64,000 bases of DNA from Dendrolimus kikuchii (Eukaryota > Arthropoda > Insecta > Lepidoptera > Lasiocampidae): the NCBI GenBank assembly GCA_019925095.2, contig CM034415.1, positions 8,684,833 through 8,748,832 of the forward strand. The letters are read 5' to 3'. The first letter of the stretch is position 1. Each line of letters begins with the position of its first letter. Positions 1-9,236 of the stretch are shown here, piece by piece. The notes beneath the pieces are model-generated. The model did no database searches. It was not told where the DNA came from and saw only the letters and a list, made by a program, of their open reading frames with translations. The position numbers and the translations under genes are program-made.

Positions 1-540
1 AGCGCTGGCAGAATGTCACGGCATGCTACACTCAATGACATTATCCGTCGGTCTCTTGTTACCGCCGGGGCACCAGCTGTTCTTGAACCAAATGGGCTGT
101 GCCGCGACGATGGTAAGAGACCAGACGGGATGTCGTTGGTGCCATGGAAGATGGGACGCAACTTGTGTCGATACTTTGGCGGCGTCCCATCTTCCAGACA
201 CAGCCGTGACAGCCGGGGCTGCTGCTGCACACCAGGAGGCCCTGAAATGTCGCAAATATGTGTCCATTGGTAGTGGGTACGTATTTGTGGCTTTCGGGGT
301 CGAGACCCTGGGGCCGTGGGGGCCTGGAGCTCATCACCTCTATCGAGACCTCTCAACGCGTCTAATTGAGGTCTCGCGTGACCAAAAGGCTGGCTTGCAC
401 CTAGGACAACGCATCAGCGTTGCCATCCAACGCGGAAATGCGGCCAGCATTTTGGGCACGCTCCCCGCCGACAGCGATTTGGAGTCAATTTTTTATTTAT
501 AGATTTATATTATTTTGTAGGTGTAGCTTTATTTATAGTT
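1..540 (+). pseudogene. LINE B: C-terminal end of a non-LTR retrotransposon ORF, frameshifted
   Basis: Truncated by the window edge. Frame 1 from base 1 reads ...[17 protein letters not shown]; frame 2 then continues [15 protein letters not shown]... to ETLGPWGPGA, LGQRISVAIQRGNAASILGTLP and a stop at 500-502. The switch near 150-165 sits on a repeated GGGACGCAA-like word, so a small deletion is the likely cause. This domain recurs at 6466, 15005, 21300, 30976, 34872, 59285 and 62300, which marks it as the 3' end of a repeat family rather than a host gene. I do not assign the clade. AT-rich 3' UTR follows the stop. Confidence 0.7.
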
Positions 541-1567
541 ATTCATTCAAATTTATTTTATCACCTTCAAAGTATGCTCCTTCAGAAACAATATATTGAA
601 TAATCCAATAATCAAAACATTTTTCAAACGCTTCTTCCGGAATTGAGTTTAGTTCTTGTTTACGAATTCTCCTTTATGTCTTCTATTGAATGAAAACCGG
701 TGCCACGAGGTGGCAATTTGAGTTTAGAAAAAAAAGAAGTCAGGTTGCGCGATGGTATTTGTTGAGTTTTGGTCAAAAATTCATTCACAGTGATGGCCTT
801 GTGCGAAGGCGCATTATCGTGGTGCAAAATCCAAGAATTTTCTTTCCACAAATCTGACCTATTTCATCGAATTTGCACTCTTAAACGCTGCATAACGCTC
901 AAATAATATACTTTATTTAGCGTTTCACTTTCCAGTAAGAATTCCGAGTGCACAACACCGCGATAGCCAAAGAAAACTGTCAACATGACTTTGACTATTG
1001 ATCGATTTTGGCGTGGTTTTTTCGGTTTCGGTTCAGATGGAAGCCGCCATTCCGAAGGTTGTTGACTAGTTTTCATGTCAAACTCGTAAACTCACGTCTT
1101 GTCTTCAGTAACAATGCGCTTCATGAATGTTGGGTCGGAATTGACTCGTTCTAGCATGTCCTCAGCGACTCTTATGCGATTGTTTTTGGAGTAAATTCAG
1201 ATCTTTTGGGACTAGTTGAGCGGCAATATGTTTCATATCCAAGTGATTATTTAAAGCAATACGGATCGACTCGTGAGACACAAATCTTCAGCGCCTATTT
1301 CTTTCAAACTTGAATGAGGATTTTTAGTTACTATTTCCTTCACTATTTATTGCGATGTTATCTTCAGTTGAAGACGTTGAGGGATTACCAGGACGAGGCA
1401 AATCTTCCAGCATATCTCGATATCCCTTTGTACCACTCATAAGCACGTGTTTTTGATAAAGACGATTCGCCGTAAGCATTCTGTCACATTTTCAGTGTCC
1501 CCGAACATGAAATTCCATTAGCGATGCAAAATTTAAGACAAACTCTTTGTTCATTGTTTTTGTCCAT
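539..1567 (-). pseudogene. mariner transposase pseudogene
   Basis: Reading the minus strand from ATG at 1567, the frames together give the order of a mariner transposase: MDKNNEQRVCLKFCIANG (helix-turn-helix start), SKTRAYEWYKG, a linker with PSTSSTEDN, ESIRIALNNHLDMKHIAAQLVPK, VAEDMLERVNSDPTFMKRI, TEDKT*VYEFDMKTSQQPSEW, MLTVFFGYRGVVHSEFL, SWILHHDNAPSHKA, then PEEAFEKCFDYW and YFEGDKINLNE before a stop at 539-541. Damage: several frameshifts, a TGG-to-TGA-type stop in the ETWVYE motif near 1097, and loss of the SPDLAP segment that carries the third catalytic Asp (D,D34D). Family assignment is from recognised motifs; the TIRs were not found. Confidence 0.8.
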
Positions 1568-2446
1568 TATGAAATTAGCAATGCAAACTAGACATGGTCT
1601 AACTTTAATCGGTCATTTAGATAATCAGCACTGTATATCTAAATGATGCAACTCAAACTCCGCGCCAAAATGAAAAACAGTTCCGCCAATCTAACAACAA
1701 AAAAAAATGTATTTGGAACCATAAACAAATCATCCATACCCTATACTTTTTTGACAGAATGTATTTATGAAATTAGTAGGGTGTCATTTCATTAATCTTT
1801 TTAATTTGAGTCTTGAACTTAAATAAATTGCCTATAAGAGGATAGACATCATTGAAGAGATTGCTGGCAAACAAGGCTATAAAATGTGTTTTTGGTATTT
1901 AATTGGTTGTTATAAATTTCAATGGTTTCGCCCGGCCTTACATTTATTCAAAATCGAGTCATTTATACTATAATAAATCTGTAAATGGTTCGAGATTGTA
2001 CGATGCGTTTAAAATTATGAATAAAATCTGAGAGGATAATTCGGCCCAGGAAATTCCGAAAATGCATTATATACAATTTTGATCTTTCTGTCTGTCTTTC
2101 TGTCTGTTAGAGCTCACGTGAAAACTACTGAACGGATTTAAATGAAACTCGACATGAACCTAGCTGATATCCCGGGGCGTAACTTAAGATACTTTTTATC
2201 CCGGTAAATGACGTGGTTCCCTTGGGATAGACGATAATAGCGAAAAAGATGGCGCTGCGATCGCATCTTTTATTGAAATGTAGTAACTAATAAACACGGA
2301 AATAACGAGAGGTGTATAGAGTTCCCCCACTGACGGACTTGTCCTCCTTGACTACACATTATTTATTCCCAAAACGTAAATTAAACATGTTACATTTTTG
2401 TATGGGTAATACACAACGTACGGGCTGTGTTATGTATGTATATACA
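1568..2446. other. AT-rich non-coding stretch with one dispersed-repeat fragment
   Basis: No gene seen. 2080-2260 carries a (TCTG)n-rich segment, then a GAACGGATTTAAATGAAA core and TTCCCTTGGGATAG. The same order recurs at 6194-6345 (CCGATTTAAATGAAAT ... TTCCCGTGGGATAG), so it belongs to a dispersed repeat. The rest is featureless AT-rich DNA. Confidence 0.5.
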
Positions 2447-2556
2447 TACATACATACATACATAACTTCACGCCAGTTCCCTTGAGGGGTAGGCACGAAC
2501 AATAGAACGCCATTCAGGCTTATTCTTACACACCTTACTTGCTTCTTTGACACGTA
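2447..2556 (-). mobile_element. RTE-family 3' fragment (shortest copy)
   Basis: On the minus strand this reads the last ~35 codons of the RTE ORF (EVCKNKPEWRS... end PARELA-like region), with damage (CCTCAAGGG for the usual CCCGCAAGGG), then a (TATG)n tail visible as the CATA repeats at 2442-2467. It is identical in layout to the longer copies, for example 33571-34866, but 5'-truncated after about 110 bp. Confidence 0.75.
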
Positions 2557-2685
2557 TATATATAAATATTATATATTAATATATGAATATTAATTAAATA
2601 TATGTAAGTATATAATATAAATATGGTATAAACATGTATAAGTAGATATATGACACATGCAACACATCCAAACAACTCCCAATAA

Positions 2686-3830
2686 AAAAATTTTTGCCCC
2701 GGGGATATCCGTTTGAGGACTAAGCCGCGACAAGCACAGAAGCCTGGGGGGATGTTCGCGACCTGTATGAGTGTGTGAGATTCGCCAGATCGGGGGTGGC
2801 ACTAGCGTGCCCGGTCAGAACCGGTGCCATGCTGTTGCCAATCCCCAGTTAGGGATACCCACTAAAACCCCTGGGTGTTCCGTCCTGCGCCTTATGCCAG
2901 GGCTACGTGAATGCGGGATTCCCAACTCCGCGTGCCCTGGCAGGCGTGGGCCCCCCTCACCGGGCCTCTTCCTATGCCGGAGGACGTATTCCCCGGCTAC
3001 TGCTAAGTCTAGTCCACGCGTGGGGCGGTCTGTAACGCGCCCCACGGGAAGAGAGATGAGCGCGCGCGGAACACTCGCGATCTCATCTCGACGGCATGTG
3101 CGGGTGAGTGAGAACCCCTATAGCCCCAGGGGCCCCACCCGCGCCGCCCGCTTATGGCGGCCGAAGGTCACTGTCTGACTTCCGGCGTCGGCGCGTCCTC
3201 CTTTGGCGGGAGCGGAGCAGGGAATTACGCTTACGCTCCCGTTCCGCCTCCTCCTTCGCGAACATGACTTGCTCGCAGAAGGAGGAGACGGCGTCCCATC
3301 CGGTGGAGCTCCCGACCATGGTGCGTACCACGGCCGGGAGCGAGGTGTCAAGTCCGGTATGGGTGACGAGCTCCCGGCGCTGCTCCGTCCAGGCTGGACA
3401 TTCCTGGAGAGTGTGCAGCGCCGTGTCCTCGTCGCCCGTGTCACAATGATGGCACCCTGACGTGACCTCGCGGCCGAGGCGACACAGGTACCTTCCGAAG
3501 CAACCATGCCCCGTTAGGACCTGTGTCAGCCTGAACGTCAGGGTGCCGTGACTTCGTCTAATCCAATCATGCAGGACGGGCCTCACCGCCTCAATGGTGG
3601 CGGGGCCCGCGCTGGGGCGTCGTAGGCGATCTTCCCAGACCCCCACGGCTACCTGGCGGAGCTCCGACCGGCACGCCTCGGTCTGCCGAGGCGCGGGTCT
3701 GGTGCCCCTGGCCAGGGCCTCTTTACGCCACACATACAGTGCCGCCAGGACCCTGGCTTCCAGGTCCTATGGGGGGACCTTTACTACCTGGACCAACAAA
3801 TCCTTCACAAAACCTGCAAATCCAAACATG
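2686..3830 (-). mobile_element. R1-like LINE, 3' part (ORF2 C-terminus plus long GC-rich 3' UTR)
   Basis: 5'-truncated insertion. The coding end occupies 3152-3780; the UTR runs to CAAACGGATATCCCCGGGGC and an A-run near 2690. A second copy with the same UTR is at 25079-25800 (+), and related but diverged 3' ends sit at 36984-37526 and 51499-52022. Shared UTR landmarks are GGTTTTAGTGGGTATCC and GTCCTCAAACGGAT. The GC-rich composition against AT-rich flanks is typical of this LINE group. Confidence 0.8.
3152..3780 (-). pseudogene. R1-like ORF2 C-terminal domain
   Basis: Open for 193 codons from 3733 and extendable upstream through one TAG to DLEARVLAALYVWRKEA. It contains HGTLTFRLTQVLTGHGCFG, then a cysteine/histidine cluster CHHCDTGDEDTALHTLQECPAW, the C-terminal zinc-knuckle-type motif of R1/TRAS/SART LINEs, and ends in an Arg-rich tail (RSRQRRTRRRRK). 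No RT or endonuclease domain is left, so it cannot be autonomous. The long plus-strand frames over the same bases are composition shadows. Confidence 0.75.
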
Positions 3831-3929
3831 TACATACACACTAACGCCGGTATCAACACACACACGCATTAACCTAGTAGTAAGATAGAAGTAATATTGT
3901 AATCAGACTCGGGCATATTATGTTCGCCT

Positions 3930-4080
3930 GAGCCAAAAAAAATACACAATGGATCGCCCTGGGGCCGATCATAGACACCCATTTGTTTATGAAATTTACC
4001 ATGCCAGGAACTGAACCCAGAGCCTCTGCGTTTGTACTGAGGTTAGCCGGCTAAGGCTCAGCCCCCTCAACCAAGGGGCT
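3930..4080 (-). mobile_element. tRNA-derived SINE (head region)
   Basis: On the minus strand, CTTGGTTGAGGGGGCT resembles a pol III A box and GGGTTCAGTTCC a B box, about 55 nt apart, followed by TGGCATGGTAAATTTC. The same head followed by the same words is found at 60225-60310 (+), so two members of one SINE family are present. The tail region here is diverged and its 3' limit is uncertain. Confidence 0.6.
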
Positions 4081-4630
4081 GTTAATACGTAGGCACATAC
4101 GATTTTCTGTCTTAATTTTTATTCGCTTTCATTTCATATGACTTATTATAAAAAAACTTCATTAGTTTATCAAATATGTGAAGCATTCTATAATATGGTC
4201 ATAAGGTTATCTACCTATTAAAGCGGTTTATTCACACTAATTTGAGTACAATTAAAAGTGGTGCCACAATCTTGGCAACTGTTGTGCCAGTTCGTGCCAA
4301 CCGCGTGCGTTTTGCAGTGAAAGTGTATCGTAACAATTTAAATATCTACGCCATTTTGTTATTAGGGCCTTGCATTCCTTTATGTAAGAGGGCACATCGC
4401 TTTATTGAAGTGAAACTTCTTTAGAATCGTTGTAAAACGTTGTAAGCGACACTAAAAAGAGATAAACACATAAATCTATAGGACTAAGCCTGCGAAAGAA
4501 TGAGATAGATAGAGTACATTATATTTAATCATTTAAACACTATGCTCATACACATAGAGTTGGAAATGTTTTGAAGTTTTTCGTTAATACTTCGAATTTT
4601 AAAGCTTAAATATATTATAACGATATACAG
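4081..4630. other. No gene seen
   Basis: AT-rich. An open stretch at 4242-4424 encodes nothing recognisable. A short GC-richer patch (4255-4310, with repeated GTGCCA words) has no identified function. Confidence 0.4.
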
Positions 4631-4821
4631 CGGTCCTTGTGGTCGTGGCGAGAACGTCACTAATGACGTCATCATTTTCGATCACACAACGCTCACAACG
4701 ACCCATGTCAAGAGGTGGGTCGAATAACCGTTCCACTTGGGTTTACGATTGTAACGCCGGCAAGCAAGTGGAACGGGAAAAATCGCGGTCGTGAACGTGG
4801 TCGTTGTCGAGTCTCTAATGG
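4631..4821 (-). mobile_element. MITE M copy, partial, reverse orientation
   Basis: Reading minus from 4821: GTTCCATTAGAGACTCGACAACG, then CGCGATTTTTCCCGTTCCACTTGC, CCACCTCTTGACATGGGTCG and a TGACGTCATTAGTGACG core. The same order is seen at 5134-5332, 53613-54219 and 55431-55806. The distal terminus is missing here. Confidence 0.65.
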
Positions 4822-4869
4822 AACTCGCATTATGTCTACGTACTATTAGGCCATAATGTGATACATTAG

Positions 4870-4960
4870 TGACGTTTGCGCTACGACTACAACGAGCGCG
4901 GTCGCCTTGTGGAACGATTAACGGAGTATTTTGGGCGTTGTGAGCCACTAACGGAACGCG
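4870..4960 (+). mobile_element. MITE M copy, right end only
   Basis: Carries CATTAGTGACGTTTGCG, CGCGGTCGCCTTGTGGAACG and the terminal TTTTGGGCGTTGTGAGCCACTAACGGAACGCGCT. The same right end is at 54130-54219. It lies 49 bp from the reversed copy at 4631-4821, so the pair is arranged as a broken inverted repeat. Confidence 0.6.
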
Positions 4961-4998
4961 CTGTAGATAACATTATAAATTCAAATTTTGAAAAAACA

Positions 4999-5034
4999 TC
5001 CTAAAAAGTTCCATTCTGTTGGAACTTTTTAGGA
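4999..5034. repeat. Perfect 15-bp hairpin between MITE copies
   Basis: TCCTAAAAAGTTCCA at 4999-5013 and its exact reverse complement at 5020-5034, with a 6-nt loop. It stands between MITE M copies in mixed orientation. It may be a palindromic scar or a small MITE end; no TSD was seen. Confidence 0.7.
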
Positions 5035-5133
5035 CAGTACAGCGATCCAAGAGGTAACGTACAAAAAGTCATGTTACTCTTAAAAACTGCTTTTGAAATC
5101 GTGTCCTACAACACTACAGGATATTATAGCTAC

Positions 5134-5332
5134 GTTCCACTAGGGACTGACAACGACCATGAACACGACCGCGATTTTTCCCGTTCCACTTACTTACCGG
5201 CATTACCATCGAATACCCAAGTGAAACGGCTATTCGACCCACCTCTTGACATGGGTCGTTGTGAGCGTTGTGTGATCGAAAATTATGATGTGAAGTGACA
5301 TTGGGTGTTGTGAGCTACTTGTGGAACGCCTT
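5134..5332 (+). mobile_element. MITE M copy with damaged right end
   Basis: Starts GCTACGTTCCACTAGGGACTGACAACG, then CGACCGCGATTTTTCCCGTTCCACTT, CCCACCTCTTGACATGGGTCG and GTGTGATCGAAAATTATGATG; it ends TTGGGTGTTGTGAGCTACTTGTGGAAC. The ~100-bp segment with the CCGCGGTCG motif seen in other copies is deleted. Confidence 0.65.
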
Positions 5333-5728
5333 GAATGTCTTTATTTGGATTGACACGGGCGAACTGATAAGCCGAGAGAGCTGTCACTTTCGAATGGCGT
5401 GACCGTCGTGTTCCATGTCTCTCTGGTGATAATTGATATTTTTAGCATTGAGCTGATAATTCGTTTTAAAAATATTGATAATTGTTGTTTACACTCGTTT
5501 ATGGATAATTGTATTTGTCATCTTTCTATTATAGCTGTTTGTAATATAAATTATTATGTTCTTATTTTTATCACCGTTAAGTGCCTCTTATTGATATAAT
5601 AATTATAATACTTGGTCAGTAATTATCACTGTTACTAGGGTCAGCTTTTCTATTAATGTCCGGCCCCTATACCTTTTTATTTATTCTTGCCTTACTATCG
5701 GTTGAATTTTGATATTATTTTTATGGAT
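5333..5728. other. No gene seen
   Basis: AT-rich; the short open frame at 5399-5599 has low-complexity hydrophobic composition and no recognisable motif. Confidence 0.4.
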
Positions 5729-5996
5729 CGGCCTGTCATAAGAGGCGACAAAACAACCCACAGCCAGGTGGTAGGGTATTTGCCCGATTGGATGGCTACC
5801 ACCCCTGGTCTAGAGTATGTCGCCATAACAACTTTGAGTTGTGTTCCGGCATTAGTGACCAGGTACCAGTCTCCCTTAAGAGAACAGCAGCGTATTTGTA
5901 GCACATTTGGCGTTGCAAATGTCCATAGGCGATGGTAACCGCTTTCTATCAAGTGGTCCGTTTGCTAATCTACTGAACTCAAGCAATAGAAAAAAA
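5729..5996 (+). repeat. Repeat A copy, 5'-truncated
   Basis: Begins at the internal CGGCCTGTCATAAGAGGCGAC block and runs to GCAATAGAAAAAAA. Repeat A full-length order: TATCCGTGCAGGAACGGAG, AATACAATTTCCTGCGGCCG, GTCGTAAGAGGCGAC, CAGGTGGTAGGGCATTTGCC, GGTCTAGAGTATGTCGCC, GTTCCGGCATTAGTGACC, CTTAAGAGAGCAGCAGCGC, GTGTTGCAAATGTCCATAGG, GTGGGCCGTCTGCCTGTCTG, CAATAAA plus polyA; about 310 bp. No tRNA-like A/B boxes were found, so it is SINE-like, not a proven SINE. Confidence 0.75.
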
Positions 5997-6193
5997 TGTT
6001 ACCAAATAACGGTAAAAAATATACCGGTATGGCAGTATCTTTTTCGAAAATATCGGTAATCTATACATACATATAATAAAATTATAGAGGTCAAATTATA
6101 GAGGTCTTACAATGAAAAATAATTTGCTAAAAACCGAGTCAGGAAGATGTAAGAAGTGTAATAAAACTAATTTAGATGTTTTTCTAATTTTTG

Positions 6194-6345
6194 TTTCTCT
6201 GTTTGTCTGTCTGCTTGTACCGGCTAATCTCCGAAACGACTGGACCGATTTAAATGAAATTTTGTATGGTGGTAGCTTATGTCCCTGGTCAACATATAGG
6301 ATACTTTTGATCCCGAAAAATTAAAGAGTTCCCGTGGGATAGTTA
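6194..6345 (+). repeat. Dispersed repeat fragment (partner of 2080-2260)
   Basis: Shares (TGTCTG)n, CCGATTTAAATGAAAT, GATACTTTTGATCCCG and TTCCCGTGGGATAG with 2080-2260. Class not determined. Confidence 0.5.
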
Positions 6346-6465
6346 AAAAAAAAATTACTTAAACAGCTTATTATACGACTTTTGTACCTAATTAAGTATT
6401 AATATTGTCTGTATCATCATACAATAAAACAATTTGTACATTGTAAACGCCTAGTCGACAAAACA

Positions 6466-6595
6466 GGACACTGGAAGGCTGGAGCTTACCTCGCTCAAAG
6501 GATTAGCCTTTGTATCCAGCGAGGTAATGCTGCCAGCCTTCTAGGTACAATGCCCAGCGACAGTGGTCTGGTGGGGCTGGACGGGCTTTAATATA
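6466..6595 (+). pseudogene. LINE B C-terminal fragment
   Basis: Translates as GHWKAGAYLAQRISLCIQRG, NAASLLGTMPSDSGLVGLDG and a stop at about 6588-6590, matching the tail of the LINE B frame at 400-502. 5'-truncated to ~40 codons. AT-rich 3' UTR follows. Confidence 0.7.
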
Positions 6596-6754
6596 GGTTT
6601 TATTTTAATTTTAGTTTTTTTACTATTGTATATATATTTTTAAGTTAGATTTATTTGTAGGATATTTTGGTTTTTGTTAATAGATGTTAGACTTAGTTTA
6701 TTTACAGTATTTAATTATAATTAGGTATATATTATTTGTACATTAAAAAACAAT

Positions 6755-6880
6755 TAGGCTATATATCATCACGCTAAGACCAATAGGAGCGGAGCACCAA
6801 TGAAGAATGTTTTAAAATCGGGAGGGTTTTTTTAACTTGTTTTTTTTTCCACGCGGACGAAGTCGCAGGCGGTAGCTAGT
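6755..6880 (-). repeat. Repeat H fragment
   Basis: Minus strand starts CTAGCTACCGCCTGCGACTT and contains AACATTCTTCATTGGTGCTC and CTATTGGTCTTAGCGTGATG. Same unit as 39916-40085, 40302-40470 and 48073-48329. These are high-copy non-coding units; the class (Helitron-like or SINE) is unresolved. Confidence 0.6.
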
Positions 6881-6928
6881 TACCTATATTTTTAAAAGTA
6901 ATTGATAACGTTTTCAAGCCCTACTGCA

Positions 6929-7117
6929 GACAAATCAAATCAAATCAAATAATTTTTATTGCGAACTAAGTGTAATACATAGGTCTTATTCAATATAGCT
7001 GAGAACTTATTACTTAGCTGGCCTTTGATAGCATCGCAATATAAAATTACTTAACCTATCTCTATATAATATTTAATTTGGTGCCTTATAAATCTTTTAT
7101 TTTATTTAAACAATACA
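6929..7117 (-). mobile_element. Jockey/CR1-like LINE 3' UTR with (ATTTG)n tail
   Basis: The minus strand ends in a pentanucleotide tail (CAAAT repeats at 6929-6952 on the plus strand). 7028-7117 is repeated without change at 9436-9525, so this is the distal part of the LINE whose coding end lies at 9571-9840. The SART-like element at 7118-9236 separates the two parts. Confidence 0.65.
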
Positions 7118-9114
7118 CCGTGGATGAGGACGCCCCGCAACGCCCAATCATAGCCAATATTCCACAGGATCGGTCCCAATACCGACCCCTGTGGGACACC
7201 GCATGACATTTCTCGGCGTCCCCAGTCGTTTTGACTCGGGAAGATGACGGCCCGGTCACTGAGATACGCCCCGACTATGCGACGGAGGTAGATCGGCACC
7301 CCATGGTATCGAAGCGCCTCCCTAATGCAACTCCAGGGCATGCTATTGAACGCATTGGCGATGTCCAAGGATACCGCCAAGAGCACTTCGCCTCTGGAGA
7401 CTGCTTCTTCCGCCTGGCTCTTCACCCGCATGATTGCATCTATCGTGGAGCGTCCTTGACGAAAGCCGAATTGAACATCGGCCACATCCGGCCCCTCTCC
7501 TGATAGGTGCTGGACGAGGCGGGTTGCAATGACTCTCTCGAAGAGTTTGCCCACCTCGTCCAGCAACACTATGGGCCGGTATGCGGCCGGAGATTCTGCG
7601 GGGCGCCCTTCTTTTTTAAGTAGGACCAGTTTTCCGGTCTTCCACTTTCGGGGGAACTGGCCTTGCTTTAGGCACGTTGTGAAGAGCCCCAATAGTCGGG
7701 ACTCCAGGGCGTCATACGAAAGAACCCACGCACGCCCTGGAATGCCATCAGGGCCGGGGGCGGTATTTTTGGCTCGCAGTCTATGGACCGCCGCCCCCAA
7801 CTCTTCCTGTGTCACGCCGGGCACGTCGCTACTATTACTATCCATGCTGGACTCCCAGTTGGGCGGAACCATGGTGGGTGGCGTATGCTCGCCTCTCGAG
7901 GGGAACAGGACGTGGATTATTTCCGTGACAAGTTCCGGGGACAGACTCACTGTAAGCGGGGGGGTCCACGGGCGGAGTTTCTTCCGCACCATCCTGTAGG
8001 GTCGCCCCCACGGGTCTCGATCAAGGCTCTCCAAGAGCTCTCCCCATGCTGCGGACTTTGCGGTTTTGATCGCTAATTGCAGTGTTTTCTTAGATGTTCG
8101 GTAATCATCGTAGAGACGATCCTCTTCTTCGGCGAAGGTCCCGTTGCGACGGCGTCTCCTCTTATGCCTAGCGTATTGGCGCCGCGTAATAACGCAGTTG
8201 CGGTGGAGTTGAGCTATCTCATCGCTCCACCAATACGCCTGGCCCTTGGGACGGTGACGGCCCCTCCTCGGCATCGCCGCGTCGCAGACCTCCGTTACAA
8301 CAACCCGCAGACGTTCTGCCTCTTCGTCTACATCGAGTTCGTCGCTTGGGTGCTCATTTGCTTGCGAGGTCCACTGCTGGACGAGCAAAGCCTCCCGGAA
8401 CGCCTCATTGTTTAACTTTTTGATTGCCCAGCGTGGATGGTTGCTAACTGGGGACTCTCGGGCACGAGCTCTAGTTGTCTGGGTGAAGAGATCGAATCGT
8501 ATGTAACGATGGTCAGACAACGTCTCTACGTCCTCCAAAACCTTCCAGTTTCGGACGCGGCGCGTGACTGCAGGGCTTGCGAACGATATATCCACAATAG
8601 ACCCGCCCTGCCGGCGCACGCACGTGAGCGCAGTACCTCGGTTAAGAACCTGTAGCCCCGTTTCTAGAGCCCACTCTTCCAGCGCTTCGCCTCGAGCGTC
8701 GGTGACTCGGGAACCCCACGCCGATGATTTTGCATTGAAGTCCCCGAGCACCATTATGGGGTGAGGGAGGATCCTCGCAGTGAGCGTGCCCAGCTCAGCC
8801 AGAAACGCCTCAAATTCTGCGAGTGCACGGTTGGGAGAGAAATACACTCCCACGACGACGCACTCGCCGATGGTCGCCGCAGCGTAGCCTCGCCCCCGCA
8901 TGATATTTGCGAGGGAAGGAGAGCCTGCAGCAGATCTACTTACAAGGGCCACCGTGCCGCTCAGGTCACCCACCCATTCGTCACGGTCGGGGACCCGATA
9001 CGGCTCGGCGACCACTGCCACGTGTATATTCCATTGCGCCAAGACCTGGAAAAGGAGGTCTTGGGCCCCGGCGCAGTGATTCAAATTTGTTTGGAGGAGA
9101 CGGATGGTTGCCAT
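7118..9114 (-). pseudogene. SART/R1-like LINE ORF2 (endonuclease plus N-terminal part of RT), 3'-truncated
   Basis: ATG at 9114. Residues ~1-210 form an apurinic-type EEP endonuclease: LLQTNLNHC (6-14), AEPY (36-39), GDFNAKS (124-130), SDHR (200-203). A reverse transcriptase follows with APGPDGIPG, GKLFERVIATRL, FGFRQGRSTIDAI, the motif A region SLDIANAFNSMPW and GVPQGSVLGPILWN. The frame then leaves the element at 7117 and stops in flanking DNA at 7102, before the YADD motif, so the catalytic palm is incomplete. About 665 codons are retained of the usual ~1000 or more, and they are uninterrupted, which suggests a young insertion. Clade call: R1/SART group, from family motifs and the TAATG junction at 9112-9116. 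Confidence 0.85.
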
Positions 9115-9236
9115 TAATTATTTGTCGTGTCAGTCTTCTCCGTTGGATGTGGCTGACCGGAAGCACTTTTATTTGCGCCCTTTCTCTGCCCCTTCTTATT
9201 CTCTTTGACACATGTCTTGCCGCCCAGCTGGTGATT
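9114..9236 (-). pseudogene. SART-like ORF1 C-terminal remnant ending in TAATG
   Basis: The last ~40 codons of an upstream frame read GGKTCVKENKKGQRKGANKS, ASGQPHPTEKTDTTNN and stop with TAA at 9116-9114. The ORF2 ATG starts on the last A of that stop (TAATG). The Lys-rich tail fits an ORF1 nucleic-acid-binding protein, but the zinc knuckles are absent because the element is broken at 9236. Confidence 0.7.

Noticed and set aside
3108..3507. Several 85-135 codon frames on both strands in the R1-like 3' region
   Set aside because: GC-rich LINE DNA is open in many frames by chance; only the minus frame with the CHHC motif is supported.
4242..4424. 60-codon frame
   Set aside because: Ordinary chance frame in an AT-rich spacer; no motif.
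4999..5034. Rho-independent terminator
   Set aside because: The hairpin looks right, but this is eukaryotic DNA among MITE copies; no transcription unit ends here.
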